Positions 25,032 through 33,574 of a stretch of 64,000 bases of DNA are shown here, one piece after another. This DNA is from CAYRGS01 sp964423875 (GTDB lineage Bacteria; UBA8248; JACPRG01; G963555815). The DNA lies in assembly GCA_964423875.1 (NCBI GenBank), contig CAYRGS010000005.1, positions 10,719 through 74,718 of the forward strand, written 5' to 3'. Position 1 is the stretch's first letter. Each line of letters begins with the position of its first letter. The position numbers and the translations under genes were made by a program. The notes under the pieces were generated by a model. That model searched no databases. It was not told where the DNA came from and saw nothing but the letters and a program-made list of their open reading frames with translations.

Positions 25032-25044
25032 TTTTCAGCCCCCT

Positions 25045-28000
25045 TCAGTCCTCGACGACAATGAACCCTGCCGCAAGCGTGGTCAAAGACGGATCGGTAG
25101 AGCGCTTTCCCTCAATTAGCTTGAGTTTGTATTGCAATTCGCTCTCGACCTTTCGAAGAAGACCTTGGGTGGGTGGAATCATGCGGAGATTCCCTTCGGC
25201 TTCGAATTTCTGAATCCTTTCCCTTAGCTCTTTTTGCCGCCGCTCGAAGTATTTTCGGGCGCTTTGTTCCTGAAGGTCGCATCGGCTCGAATTCTCCGCC
25301 TCAAAGTTGAGCATGTACTCATTGAACTGACGACTGAGCTCCTCTTCACAATGCTCGACATTCTTAAGAACACGTCCGAAATCGTTCACCCGATTCATCG
25401 CGTTCGGCTGAGAGTTTCCCTCTAACGCAGCAGTTCCAACGAGCCCTTCGGAAACATCGATCGAAAGAAGGTGGCCATCCTTTACGCTTGCAGCTTGATA
25501 AACGATGCGAATGTCTGACCTCATCCCCCGAAAACTCCAGCGGTGGACAGCATAAGCAAAAAGCCCTCGCTCGACATTGGTTTTGTCTCGATCTAGGCGA
25601 ATCGCCGATGCTGCGTGGAAACGTGTCTCATCTTGTTCAAAACTGGAGCGGATCCATTTGACAAGCGGGTGTGTTGGTTCGATGATTTCGACACTTCTTC
25701 CGGCTTCCGCCAACTTCCTGGGATCAAAAAGACATCTCACATGGCCTTGGCTATAGTGAAGCCGGGTGGGCGTGCTCGTTTGACTCTGGTTGATGAATAA
25801 TCTGAGGTCGACCTGCGCGGAATCGGTTAACTCGATGTCGTAGGTGAAGGGCAGCTCCTTGTGGCGATCAACGCTAGTCCCAGGGTAGTTGCTGAGAAGA
25901 AATTCCCTAACTAGGGAAATTAGTTCCTCCGGACGGAGCCACCTGCCTTTCGCCCGACTGTCACGAATCGAGTCCAGAATGTAATCGGAAAATGCAAGAA
26001 GATTGATGGCCTCCTGCTCCAACGTGTCTTGATGCTTCCTTCTATTCAAGATCGCCATCGTATTGTCGTCCGCCCTGACTTCTCTTTCCTCGTCAGTTAG
26101 AGCTGGATTTAGTAAGTCCTCAATCATCTGCTCGGTCATCTCCCCTAGAATGTCTTCCAAATCCCCAATGCTCTCCTCAAACACTCGGATTCGGTCATAG
26201 AGCCGCATCAGGATCCGATCATCGATTGTGTCATCGAGCACTAGATTGACGATCGAAATTCTGTCTGCTTTTTGACCAAGGCGATCCAGCCTTCCGATTC
26301 GCTGTTCGACCTTCATCGGGTTCCAAGGAAGATCATAATTCACAATAAAGCGACAGAACTGAAGGTCAATCCCTTCGCTTCCCACTTCAGAGGAAAGGAG
26401 AACCATCGGGCCAGTCGACGAACGAAAGTCGTCAAGTACATCCCATTTGGCATCTCCCATATTCCCCATGATTAAACAAGTTTTAATTCCCTCCATTTCC
26501 AGCCTTCTCTGGAGGTACGATAGTGTGCCTCGGAAGTATGCGAATAGAACAAATTTCTCCTTGGGATTCTTCCTGAATTCTTTTCTGAAGAAGTCCCGCA
26601 ATTCATCGAACTTGGAGTCATTCTTCTCAAGCTCGCTGAGGTTCACCAGACCGGCAGCGGAAACCAGATCAAAGAGATCCTGGTCATTGTCTGAATTCCT
26701 CTCTTCTCCCCCCGTTGGATGGGATATTCCGAAGTCTTCCCATAGCAACTCCTCGATAAAGCCCTTATCCCGCCAAGCTTCGAGGGCGGCCACCATGCAA
26801 CTGGCCATCTGACGCTGCCTCATAATTAGGGTGAAGACAGAAACGCCTTGCGCATGCAATGCCTGTTCTTTGATTCGATTACTGACCAACTCGTATAGGC
26901 GTCCTTCAAGCTCATTGAAATGGACATTGAGGGTTTGGGGGGATCGTTCAACGCGGTTTTCCAGGACATCGCGCTTCCGGCTCCGGCTCATGTGTTGGTC
27001 TAAGAGAGAGCAAGATTCGATCATTCGTCCAATATTCACTCGAGCAGTCAGGTCTAGAGCAACGCTTGTGTCGAGCAGTTCTGAGACGTGTTTTAATGTC
27101 CTATGATTCTTGAGGTATGGGGAACGAAGGGCCTCATCAACAAAGTCCTTAGCGGGGCCGATATTCGGTGGGTTCCGCCAAATGTGACGCAGAGCGTTCA
27201 CAACAGGTTTGTTCGTAGTCAGGATGTCGTCGAACAGAGATTCGTTAAAGAAGTTGTCGGGGTCGAGTAAGCGCATCAGTTGATAAAGGTTTGAACTGTG
27301 AATTTGAATCGGCGTCGCTGTCAGGAGCAATAGATGACGCGCCGCATCTCGTAGTAATCCCCCCATGCGATTGTTTGCCGTGGACGGGTTTCGGAGGTTG
27401 TGTGCCTCATCGATCACCACCAAGTCGAGAACGCCACTTTCTGGTGTTGCAGTATTCGAATCCAGAAGACGCGCCAACCGAGCCTGGGGGCTGGTAATGC
27501 TTTCCTTCTCAAATTCAGCCGGAGGGCGCAGCCCTTCGAGACTGGCAATGTACACAAACGTATGGGGTGTCTCCCTTTGAACATAGCCCGTCAGATGTTC
27601 CAAAAGGGTGGCCGCATTTACAATCTCTGCTGTAATGTTGAATTTGTTTAAGAGGTCGTCCTTCCACTTTTCCCGCAGCATACTTGGGCACACGACCAGA
27701 AAGCGCCGCGCGTCCTCTCGAGCTTGTAATTCTTTCCATATGTAAATGGCTTCAATGGTCTTGCCGAGGCCGACCTCATCGGCAATCAGAAGACGGCCTA
27801 TTGACGATTCAATGAATCTGAGTACCGGCTTGAATTGGTGCGGGTAGAAATCCGTATTGCTTGTCTCCATGCTGTAGAGCACATTGGTGAGCTCTCCCTT
27901 TATCTTCTCGAACCCTAGAAGACGTTGAAGGTCTACAGGTCCGCCAAAGCGACCGGCTCTTGTAAGGTCTAAAGGGCTTTCATCCAATCCGCATGGCTCA

Positions 28001-28200
28001 AGGAGTTCAAAATCTTTGTATTGTCTATCGTTGGGTCCGAACCCTACCTCGACCAAGAGCCTTGAGCCCGCGTTCCTCGTTCTCCCTGTCGTGATTCCGA
28101 CCCGGCCTGGATTAGCTTGCAGGCGTACCTGCTGCCCGGGGAGCGTGGGGTCCCACCCAGGAAGAGGGCTACCTAATTTAAACGCATCAGGCCGACTCAC
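25045..28200 (-). CDS. RapA/SNF2-like superfamily 2 helicase
   Basis: 1051-residue ATP-dependent DNA or RNA translocase. Residues 20-70 look like the small beta-barrel found at the start of RapA-like proteins (NPGRVGITTGR...LLVEVGF). Motif I is DEVGLGKT (141-148), motif II DEAH (264-267), motif III LLTATP (292-297). The C-terminal RecA domain has SSEVGSEGIDLQ and QRIGRLDRLGQ near 610-660. About 350 residues after it are charged and partly coiled, with no nuclease motif that I can see. Start is a GTG at 28200 after GGGGGAA. Base composition is clearly lower in GC than the flanks. DISARM DrmD and other defence helicases share this layout, but none of the other DISARM genes is here; the only partner is the Hsp70-like gene. 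Confidence 0.88.
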   Translation of the reverse strand: MSRPDAFKLGSPLPGWDPTLPGQQVRLQANPGRVGITTGRTRNAGSRLLVEVGFGPNDRQYKDFELLEPCGLDESPLDLTRAGRFGGPVDLQRLLGFEKIKGELTNVLYSMETSNTDFYPHQFKPVLRFIESSIGRLLIADEVGLGKTIEAIYIWKELQAREDARRFLVVCPSMLREKWKDDLLNKFNITAEIVNAATLLEHLTGYVQRETPHTFVYIASLEGLRPPAEFEKESITSPQARLARLLDSNTATPESGVLDLVVIDEAHNLRNPSTANNRMGGLLRDAARHLLLLTATPIQIHSSNLYQLMRLLDPDNFFNESLFDDILTTNKPVVNALRHIWRNPPNIGPAKDFVDEALRSPYLKNHRTLKHVSELLDTSVALDLTARVNIGRMIESCSLLDQHMSRSRKRDVLENRVERSPQTLNVHFNELEGRLYELVSNRIKEQALHAQGVSVFTLIMRQRQMASCMVAALEAWRDKGFIEELLWEDFGISHPTGGEERNSDNDQDLFDLVSAAGLVNLSELEKNDSKFDELRDFFRKEFRKNPKEKFVLFAYFRGTLSYLQRRLEMEGIKTCLIMGNMGDAKWDVLDDFRSSTGPMVLLSSEVGSEGIDLQFCRFIVNYDLPWNPMKVEQRIGRLDRLGQKADRISIVNLVLDDTIDDRILMRLYDRIRVFEESIGDLEDILGEMTEQMIEDLLNPALTDEEREVRADDNTMAILNRRKHQDTLEQEAINLLAFSDYILDSIRDSRAKGRWLRPEELISLVREFLLSNYPGTSVDRHKELPFTYDIELTDSAQVDLRLFINQSQTSTPTRLHYSQGHVRCLFDPRKLAEAGRSVEIIEPTHPLVKWIRSSFEQDETRFHAASAIRLDRDKTNVERGLFAYAVHRWSFRGMRSDIRIVYQAASVKDGHLLSIDVSEGLVGTAALEGNSQPNAMNRVNDFGRVLKNVEHCEEELSRQFNEYMLNFEAENSSRCDLQEQSARKYFERRQKELRERIQKFEAEGNLRMIPPTQGLLRKVESELQYKLKLIEGKRSTDPSLTTLAAGFIVVED

Positions 28201-28652
28201 GAAATTCCCCCGCGTGAATGAATACGATAGCAGTCAAAAGTCAAATAATTCCTGAACCAATGTCGACATTATCTGTATCCGGGAGTATGCCGCGATAAGG
28301 GTCTGTCGTCAAATTCCGGATGATTGACCCATTCTTCGGGGGTGTTTGTCGCAGTTGACGGGGTCAGGTCTTGAATTATCAGGTTCGGTGTAAATGGGGC
28401 AGACCCCATTTTGTGTTCCGACGACTCCACTCAAAGCCGATGAGGCTCCCACGTTGAACTTCAGGGGATGGCCGGTATCTCCCCAGATTTCCGCCGGGTT
28501 CCTTCAAACCCCTTAATTCTACTTGATTTCCGCTCACCGGGTTCCCATACTAAATCAATTCTGAAAACTTAACCCCATCCCCCACATAGAGTCGGACGCT
28601 GCCTATGGCGCGTGGAATCTCCTTCCCCAGCCGCCGCAAGGTGGAGACGAGT
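28201..28652. other. Region between the helicase and DUF2459 genes
   Basis: No gene seen. It holds a GACGGGGTCAGGTCTTGAATTA segment near 28357-28378, of a kind often seen beside REP-associated tyrosine transposases, and the first copy of a 34-bp direct repeat at 28499. AT-rich DNA at 28215-28260 (TTGACT-like boxes on the minus strand) may carry the helicase promoter, but spacing is poor. Confidence 0.55.
28499..28532 (+). repeat. 34-bp direct repeat, left copy
   Basis: TTCCTTCAAACCCCTTAATT followed by a 14-base tail recurs with two mismatches at 29361-29394 in the same orientation. The DUF2459 gene lies between the copies. Confidence 0.75.
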
Positions 28653-29327
28653 GTGTCGGACGATGCGCCGGCGCGCCGCGCAGGCGCCTGGCTCCTCCTG
28701 GCCCTGGTGGTTGGCGCGTGTTCCGCCGAGCGGGCCGGTCCGCTCCGTTCGGAAATCGACCGCCTCCCTTCCACCGCCGAAAGACACACCATCTTCGTCA
28801 CCTCAAACGGCTGGCACAGCAGCATCGTCCTCGCCCGGGCCGACCTGCCCCCGGGCCGCATTCCCGAGGGCGCCGACTTTCCAAAAGCCCGATTCTTGGA
28901 GTTCGGCTGGGGCGATGCCGAGTACTATCCGGCAAAGAATGTGACCCTCGGCATGACACTCCGCGCAGCGGTCGTGCCGACGCCGTCCGTCGTTCACGTC
29001 GCCGGCTTGGCCGTCGCCCCGGCGCGGCGCTATCCCAGCGCCGAGGTCGTTCCACTTGCGCTTGATGCCAAGAGGCTGGGCCGTCTCGTCGATTTCATCG
29101 ATGCCACCTTCGAACGTCGTGGCCGGGCGCGGGCGACCGCAACCGGGCCGGGGCTTTACCCGGACAGCCGGTTCTATCCCGCCACAGGCCAATTCCACCT
29201 TCTCAATACGTGTAACACATGGACTGCGCGTGGCTTGGTGGCCGCGGGTTTCGACGTAGCCGAACCGGGCATGGCAAGGGCCGAGGCTCTGATGCGTCAG
29301 GTGCGCCTTCACAGCAAGCGCCGGTGA
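28653..29327 (+). CDS. DUF2459 family lipoprotein
   Basis: 224-residue putative lipoprotein. The N-terminus has a basic stretch, LLLALVVGAC lipobox, and a mature part with the DUF2459 signatures VTSNGWHSSIVL, FLEFGWGDAEYY and LNTCNTWTARGLVAAGF. Cys, His and Trp in these motifs suggest an enzyme of NlpC/P60 or similar fold, but no activity is known. The GTG at 28653 has GGAG six bases upstream; an ATG at 28605 lacks a ribosome site. It is framed by direct repeats and lies between the low-GC island and a repeat-rich gap. Confidence 0.75.
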   Translation: MSDDAPARRAGAWLLLALVVGACSAERAGPLRSEIDRLPSTAERHTIFVTSNGWHSSIVLARADLPPGRIPEGADFPKARFLEFGWGDAEYYPAKNVTLGMTLRAAVVPTPSVVHVAGLAVAPARRYPSAEVVPLALDAKRLGRLVDFIDATFERRGRARATATGPGLYPDSRFYPATGQFHLLNTCNTWTARGLVAAGFDVAEPGMARAEALMRQVRLHSKRR

Positions 29328-29360
29328 AGCCGGCCCCCTCCCCTCCCAGTTCTTGCCCAA

Positions 29361-29394
29361 TTCCTTCAAACCCCTTAATTCCGCTTGATTTCCG
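29361..29394 (+). repeat. 34-bp direct repeat, right copy
   Basis: Matches 28499-28532 with two mismatches. The start-to-start distance is 862 bases. The pair may be the scar of an insertion or two members of a dispersed family. Confidence 0.75.
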
Positions 29395-29422
29395 TCTCCT
29401 CGCACACCATAGTTTTCGAAAT

Positions 29423-29520
29423 AAGAACGAAAGATAAGGCGATCCACAGATTACGCAGATTACACAGGTTGAAAAAGGCTAAGAACCGAAAGACGAGGCG
29501 ATCCACAGATTATGCAGATT
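29423..29520 (+). repeat. Two direct copies of a 40-base CACAGATTA unit
   Basis: AAGAAC(C)GAAAGA-AGGCGATCCACAGATTAYGCAGATT occurs at 29423-29461 and 29481-29520. CACAGATTACGCAGATTACACAG-type sequence is a frequent intergenic repeat in diverse bacteria; the role is unknown. Confidence 0.7.
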
Positions 29521-29680
29521 GAGGCGGGCAAAAATCAGGGGCGCGAGGCGAGATTCCTCGTTGGGGCAAGCCCTCTGTCGGAAGGACAACCAGAGGTGTC
29601 AATCATGTTGTTTCCGGAATCTGCGTAATCCCCGCCTGCGCGGGGACGGCGTCTGTGGAATCGGAAAGGTTTTCGATGCG

Positions 29681-30085
29681 CTAGAGAAAGACCCACCTCA
29701 ACAGCGAGCGGCGACGGATTTCGATCTCGTAAAGCCCCGGTCCGAGCTTTGGGACGACCCCGCCCCCGGGGTCCGCTGAATCGCTCCCGACGCGGATGGG
29801 ATTTAAATTTTTCTCTCCCACCCGGAGGAGGATGCGGCCCGTGACGCGCTTCCTTCCCTCCACGCTGAACGCGCCCGGGCGGTGGGTCCAGGTCTCGCCC
29901 GGCGCCGTAGACGCGGGCAGACCCGCTCCCTGGGCAGAGAAGCGGGAGGCGGTGAGGACGAATCGGCTGCCCCCGATTGTCCGCAGGCGGTCGGTGATGA
30001 ACCCCCCTTCAACGGAGTGGTGGGCTTTGACCTCGATCAGCGTGCCGGGCGGGGTATGGCGCGCGAAGAGGGTTTGGCGGGTCAT
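29681..30085 (-). CDS. Hypothetical protein downstream of the TAXI gene
   Basis: 134 residues with no family that I recognise. The start ATG shares one base with the stop of the TAXI gene (TAATG), a usual sign of translational coupling. The composition is balanced for this genome, with a likely beta-rich C-terminus (GPGLYEIEIRRR). It has no signal peptide or membrane segment. Codon-level support is modest, and the antisense strand is also open in places. Confidence 0.5.
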   Translation of the reverse strand: MTRQTLFARHTPPGTLIEVKAHHSVEGGFITDRLRTIGGSRFVLTASRFSAQGAGLPASTAPGETWTHRPGAFSVEGRKRVTGRILLRVGEKNLNPIRVGSDSADPGGGVVPKLGPGLYEIEIRRRSLLRWVFL

Positions 30086-31065
30086 TATTTGACCATCCCT
30101 TTTTCCCTGTAATACCGCTCGGCGCCGGGATGGGGGGGGATGCCGTTGCCCTGAAGGGCCGTCCCGAGGGTCACCTCGCGCCCCTTGGTGTGGGCCTCAG
30201 CAAGGACCGATGCCGCCGAAGGCCTGCCGCCGGCGGACTCCCACAGGGCCTTCGTCATCCGGTACACCAGGTCCGCGGGGACGCCCGCTTCGACCACCCA
30301 CTGGGCCAGGGCGGTGACGGTCTCTACATCGTTGTCCACGCCCCGGTACGTTCCGCCCGGGATGACGGCGGGGACGTAGTAGGGCGCCAATTTGAGGAGG
30401 GCGGCGCGGCCCTCGCCGGTGACGGGCAGGATCTTGATGCCCGCCTGGGCCGAGAGCTCGAGGATGCTCGCGGTCGGGATTCCGGCGGAGACAAAGGCGG
30501 CGTCCGTCTGGCGGTCCTTGAGCCGCTGGACTGCCTCGGCGAATCCCAGGTAGTCCACCTTGAGATCGGAGAACTTCAGGCCGTGGGCCTGGAGGACAAG
30601 CCGGGCATCGACGGCCGTGCCGCTTCCCGGCGCGCCCACGATAACGCGCTTGCCGCGTAAATCGGCAATCTTCCGTATCCCGGACGCCCGGGCGGCCACG
30701 ACCTGGATGGCTTCGGGGTAGAGGGACGCGATGGCGCGCAGGTTCTGGATGGGCCGCTTGCCCTCGAACAGGCCGGTTCCCGTGTAGGCCCAGGTCGCGA
30801 CGTTGTTCTGGACAAAGGCCGACTCGATGGACCGGCGGGCGATGAGGTTGGAGTTGGCGACTGAGGCGTTTCCCGTCTGCGCGGTAACGACCAGGCCGGC
30901 GATGCGCTCGGAGAGCGCGGCGGCCAGCGCGCCGCCCAGGGGATAATACGTCCCGCCGATCCCACCGGTTGCGATGACGAAATAGCGCTTTTTCGCGGCC
31001 GTGGCCGGGAACGTCAGGATCGACAGGATCGCAACAAGCGCCGCCCAGTGGATGTGTTTTCTCAT
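30085..31065 (-). CDS. TAXI family TRAP transporter solute-binding protein
   Basis: Periplasmic binding protein of 326 residues. The signal peptide is residues 1-23 (ALVAILSILTFPATAA). The mature protein begins YFVIATGGIGGTYYPLGGALAAAL, the signature of TRAP-associated extracytoplasmic immunogenic proteins. NASVANSNLIARRSIESAFVQNN and VIVGAPGSGTAVDARLVL follow as expected. These proteins feed the DctQM-type fused permease with carboxylates such as glutamate, but no permease is present. A small unknown gene is coupled to its 3' end. Confidence 0.92.
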   Translation of the reverse strand: MRKHIHWAALVAILSILTFPATAAKKRYFVIATGGIGGTYYPLGGALAAALSERIAGLVVTAQTGNASVANSNLIARRSIESAFVQNNVATWAYTGTGLFEGKRPIQNLRAIASLYPEAIQVVAARASGIRKIADLRGKRVIVGAPGSGTAVDARLVLQAHGLKFSDLKVDYLGFAEAVQRLKDRQTDAAFVSAGIPTASILELSAQAGIKILPVTGEGRAALLKLAPYYVPAVIPGGTYRGVDNDVETVTALAQWVVEAGVPADLVYRMTKALWESAGGRPSAASVLAEAHTKGREVTLGTALQGNGIPPHPGAERYYREKGMVK

Positions 31066-31107
31066 GCCGGATACCTTTTCAGGAGAAAGATGGGGGGAGG
31101 GGGGAAT

Positions 31108-32028
31108 TCAGTCCGACTCAAACCGCTGCTTTCTGCGCCGGTTCACCAGGAGGTGGGCCTGTCGGGTGGGCTCCGGGACGCGGTACCCCCGGCATGCCCG
31201 AAAGGCCCAGTCCGCCGCGGCCTCCGTTTCGATCCGGTGCCCGGGCGAGACGAAGATGGGTTTCACGTCCTTGCGCGTCCTGAGTGTAACACCGATTCGG
31301 GCGCCGGAATCATCCAGGAGGGGTGTGCGGCTCCCGGCTTGTTCCCCGGGTTCTGTTGTGCGGCCGCACAGGCGGGATTTCGCACACCCCACCGCGGGCC
31401 GGTCCAGGAGGAGCCCCATGTGACAGGCCAAGCCGAATCCTCGCGGATGGGCCACTCCCTGTCCGTCGAAGAAGATGAGCTGCGGGTCGGTGCGCAGGTG
31501 CTCGAACGCCCGGAGCAGCAGGGGACCTTCCCGGAAGGAAAGATACCCGGGCACATAGGGGAACTTCAATGAACCGCTGACCGTCCGGGTTTCGACTACC
31601 TCCAACGCCGGCCAGGAAAATACCACGACGCTCGCTACGGCCTGAGAGGAGAAGCGCCAGTAGGAGATGTCGGCCCCTGCGATGAACTTCACGGATCGGG
31701 GAGAGCCTTTCAAAGAGAGTTTCCCCCGCAGACCCTCCTGGATGGTTTTGGCCTCGGTGATGGACACCCGCCATGGGTGAAGCTTTCGGGCTTTTAACCG
31801 CTGAGCTTGTCCGGGCAATTCTTTTCGTCGCGTTGCGGTTTCAGTGATTTGAATCGTGGTTGCGCCCTTCTGGGTTGGGTTCGGGTCGATCCCTTCCTCT
31901 TCATTGAGGTCGTCCTCTACCAACTGATCGAGAATGTCGTCTCTGGCCGAGCGCCGCAAATCTTTGGGGCCCTGCTTCCGGGGCGGGATCTCCTGCACTC
32001 TCCGCCGCGGGACGAATTTCCGGCTCAT
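31108..32028 (-). CDS. nfi: Endonuclease V with an N-terminal extension
   Basis: Cuts DNA (or RNA) one base 3' of inosine in deamination repair. 306 residues; the nuclease part starts near residue 83 (HPWRVSITEAKTIQ) and has the metal-site motifs AGADISY, FPYVPGYLSFREGP and FFDGQGVAHPRGFGLACHMG, then GHRIETEAAADW. Usual length is 210-230, so about 80 extra residues, highly charged, precede the domain. The ATG at 32028 is the only clear start, but an internal TTG near the domain could be real. It is followed on the same strand by the TAXI gene with no evident link. Confidence 0.9.
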   Translation of the reverse strand: MSRKFVPRRRVQEIPPRKQGPKDLRRSARDDILDQLVEDDLNEEEGIDPNPTQKGATTIQITETATRRKELPGQAQRLKARKLHPWRVSITEAKTIQEGLRGKLSLKGSPRSVKFIAGADISYWRFSSQAVASVVVFSWPALEVVETRTVSGSLKFPYVPGYLSFREGPLLLRAFEHLRTDPQLIFFDGQGVAHPRGFGLACHMGLLLDRPAVGCAKSRLCGRTTEPGEQAGSRTPLLDDSGARIGVTLRTRKDVKPIFVSPGHRIETEAAADWAFRACRGYRVPEPTRQAHLLVNRRRKQRFESD

Positions 32029-32281
32029 TCTTTTAAGCTGCTTGACTTTGTCTTTTCCGCTAACGACTGACGCGCGCTGGTTAGTCGGGTGAATCGGTTA
32101 ACCATTCCTTGCGAATCTTTCAGGGGTCTTTGTCAAACCGGACGTCCTTCCGGCTCCCCGGAAGGGGAAAATTCACCCGGACACCCGCCCAAGGTGCTCC
32201 AAAACGAAAAGGTTGATCCACGCGCCCATTTTAACCTATTCACCGCCGGTTTCGAATCAGTGGGCGCTTGAGCGGACCGAG
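32029..32281. other. Intergenic DNA between endonuclease V and the ridA cluster
   Basis: Divergent promoter region. Apart from the ridA promoter at its right end I see only a short GC hairpin (CCTTCCGGCTCCCCGGAAGG) near 32147-32166. Confidence 0.5.
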
Positions 32282-32310
32282 TTGTCCAAGGGGCCGGATT
32301 TCTCTATACT
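32282..32310 (+). promoter_or_regulatory. Sigma-70-type promoter for the ridA cluster
   Basis: TTGTCC (32282-32287) and TATACT (32305-32310) with a 17-base spacer lie 80 bases upstream of the first RidA start. Good match to consensus with ideal spacing. Confidence 0.6.
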
Positions 32311-32390
32311 TATTAGGTTTTTTCCGACCACTCGATTGTTGTCCTCAGCGGTTCCCCGCGGGTCCGCGACGAATAGGAGCGAGATGGATT

Positions 32391-32780
32391 ATGCCAAAAG
32401 AAGTGATTCAGCCGAAGAGCATGCCTGTCCCGGCGGCGCCGTACTCGCCCGGGATCAAGAAGGGCAGCTTCATTTTTACCTCTGGCCAAGTGGCCAATGA
32501 TTCCAACGGAAACCTGGTGGGGATCGGAGACGTAGCCGCCCAGACCGAACAGTGTCTGAAGAACATCGAGGCCGTGTTGACCGAAGGGGGCGCCACGAAG
32601 GACGATGTGCTCAAGTGCGTGGTTTTTCTTTCCGATATCCGGTATTTCCAGGACATGAACGCGGAATACGCGAAATTCTTCGACGGAGACGATAAGCCCG
32701 GCCGCTCCACCGTCCAGGCCCCTCTGGCGCGCCCCGAGATGCTCGTTGAGATCGAGGCTGTCGCGTACGTCGGCGATTAG
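32391..32780 (+). CDS. RidA family deaminase, copy 1
   Basis: 129-residue YjgF/YER057c/UK114 protein. RidA hydrolyses reactive 2-aminoacrylate and other enamines to ketoacids. Seen here: PAAPYSPGIKKGSFIFTSGQ, the mid-helix GGATKDDVLKCVVFLSD, and the active-site arginine in PGRSTVQAPLARPEMLVEIEAVA, where Arg and the final Glu match catalytic RidA. ATG 32391 has GGAGCGAG upstream. First of three tandem paralogues, all co-directional with short gaps. Confidence 0.92.
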   Translation: MPKEVIQPKSMPVPAAPYSPGIKKGSFIFTSGQVANDSNGNLVGIGDVAAQTEQCLKNIEAVLTEGGATKDDVLKCVVFLSDIRYFQDMNAEYAKFFDGDDKPGRSTVQAPLARPEMLVEIEAVAYVGD

Positions 32781-32790
32781 GAGAGTAATC

Positions 32791-33174
32791 ATGCCAAAAA
32801 CGGTGATTCCCTCCGGGGACTCAGTCGCCATCGGTCCGTACTCTCCGGGAGCGGGGGGCGGGGGGCTTTTCTTCCTTTCGGGAAAGGCGGCGCTGGATTC
32901 GAACGGAAGCGTCATTGCGCCGGGCGATATCGTGGCCCAGACGGAAGCGACCATCCAATCCATCGAAGCGGTCCTCGCCGACGCGGGCGGAACGCTGGAC
33001 GATGTGGTCAAGACCACGGTCTTCCTGTCGGACATGAGGCACTTCAAAGGGATGAACGAAGTCTATGCCCGCATGTTCACCGGGGGCCGCCCGGCCCGCT
33101 CCACCATCCTGATGGTTCCTCCGGCGGTGGACCTGTTGGTCGAGATCGACGTGATCGCGATGATTGGAGAGTGA
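32791..33174 (+). CDS. RidA family deaminase, copy 2
   Basis: 127 residues, ten bases after copy 1, with TAGGAGAG as ribosome site overlapping the previous stop. Core motifs IGPYSPG, LFFLSGKAALD, GGTLDDVVKTTVFLSD and ARSTILMVPPAVDLLVEID are present. The loop before VEID reads VPPAVDLL instead of APLxLPELL, so its substrate pocket should differ from copies 1 and 3. Arginine retained, so activity is plausible. Confidence 0.92.
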   Translation: MPKTVIPSGDSVAIGPYSPGAGGGGLFFLSGKAALDSNGSVIAPGDIVAQTEATIQSIEAVLADAGGTLDDVVKTTVFLSDMRHFKGMNEVYARMFTGGRPARSTILMVPPAVDLLVEIDVIAMIGE

Positions 33175-33187
33175 GGGAGGAACCCCA

Positions 33188-33574
33188 GTGGGCAAAACGG
33201 TGATCCGGCTGGAAAGCGGGTCCAAGGCCGTCGGACCTTACTCTTCGGGAGGGAGGGGAGGCCGGTTGCTTTTCTCATCGGGACAGACCTCTTTGGACCC
33301 GGAGGGGAACGTCATCGGTGTGGGCGACGTGAAGACCCAGACCGTCGAGACCCTGAAGAACCTCGTCGCCGTTCTGGCGGCGGGCGGGGCGTCGGTGGAG
33401 GACGTCGTCAAGACGACGGTCTTTCTGCCGGACCTGCGCCACTACGCCTCGATGAACGAGGCCTACGCCCGGTTTTTTCCGAAGGACCCGCCCGCGCGGT
33501 CGACGATCCTGGCGCCGCTGGCGCTTCCCGAGCTGCTGGTCGAGATCGAGGCTGTTGCCGTCTTGGGAGACTGA
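33188..33574 (+). CDS. RidA family deaminase, copy 3
   Basis: 128 residues, 13 bases after copy 2. GTG start at 33188, chosen because GGGAGG lies seven bases upstream. VGPYSSGGRGGRLLFSSGQTSLD, GGASVEDVVKTTVFLPD and ARSTILAPLALPELLVEIEAVA keep the arginine and glutamate of active RidA. Together the three could form a hetero-trimer or act on different enamines; this is inference. The HD-GYP relic follows. Confidence 0.92.
   Translation: MGKTVIRLESGSKAVGPYSSGGRGGRLLFSSGQTSLDPEGNVIGVGDVKTQTVETLKNLVAVLAAGGASVEDVVKTTVFLPDLRHYASMNEAYARFFPKDPPARSTILAPLALPELLVEIEAVAVLGD

Larger units (their letters stand above)
29328..29680. other. Repeat-rich gap
   Basis: No gene. It contains the right 34-bp repeat (29361-29394) and two copies of a 40-base unit with GCGATCCACAGATTA (29423-29461 and 29481-29520). 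A segment reading TCCCCGCCTGCGCGGGGACGGC near 29628 is another small palindrome. Confidence 0.65.

Noticed and set aside
25045..28200. Complete DISARM system
   Set aside because: Only a SNF2-like helicase is present; DrmA, DrmB, DrmC and a methyltransferase are not in the window.
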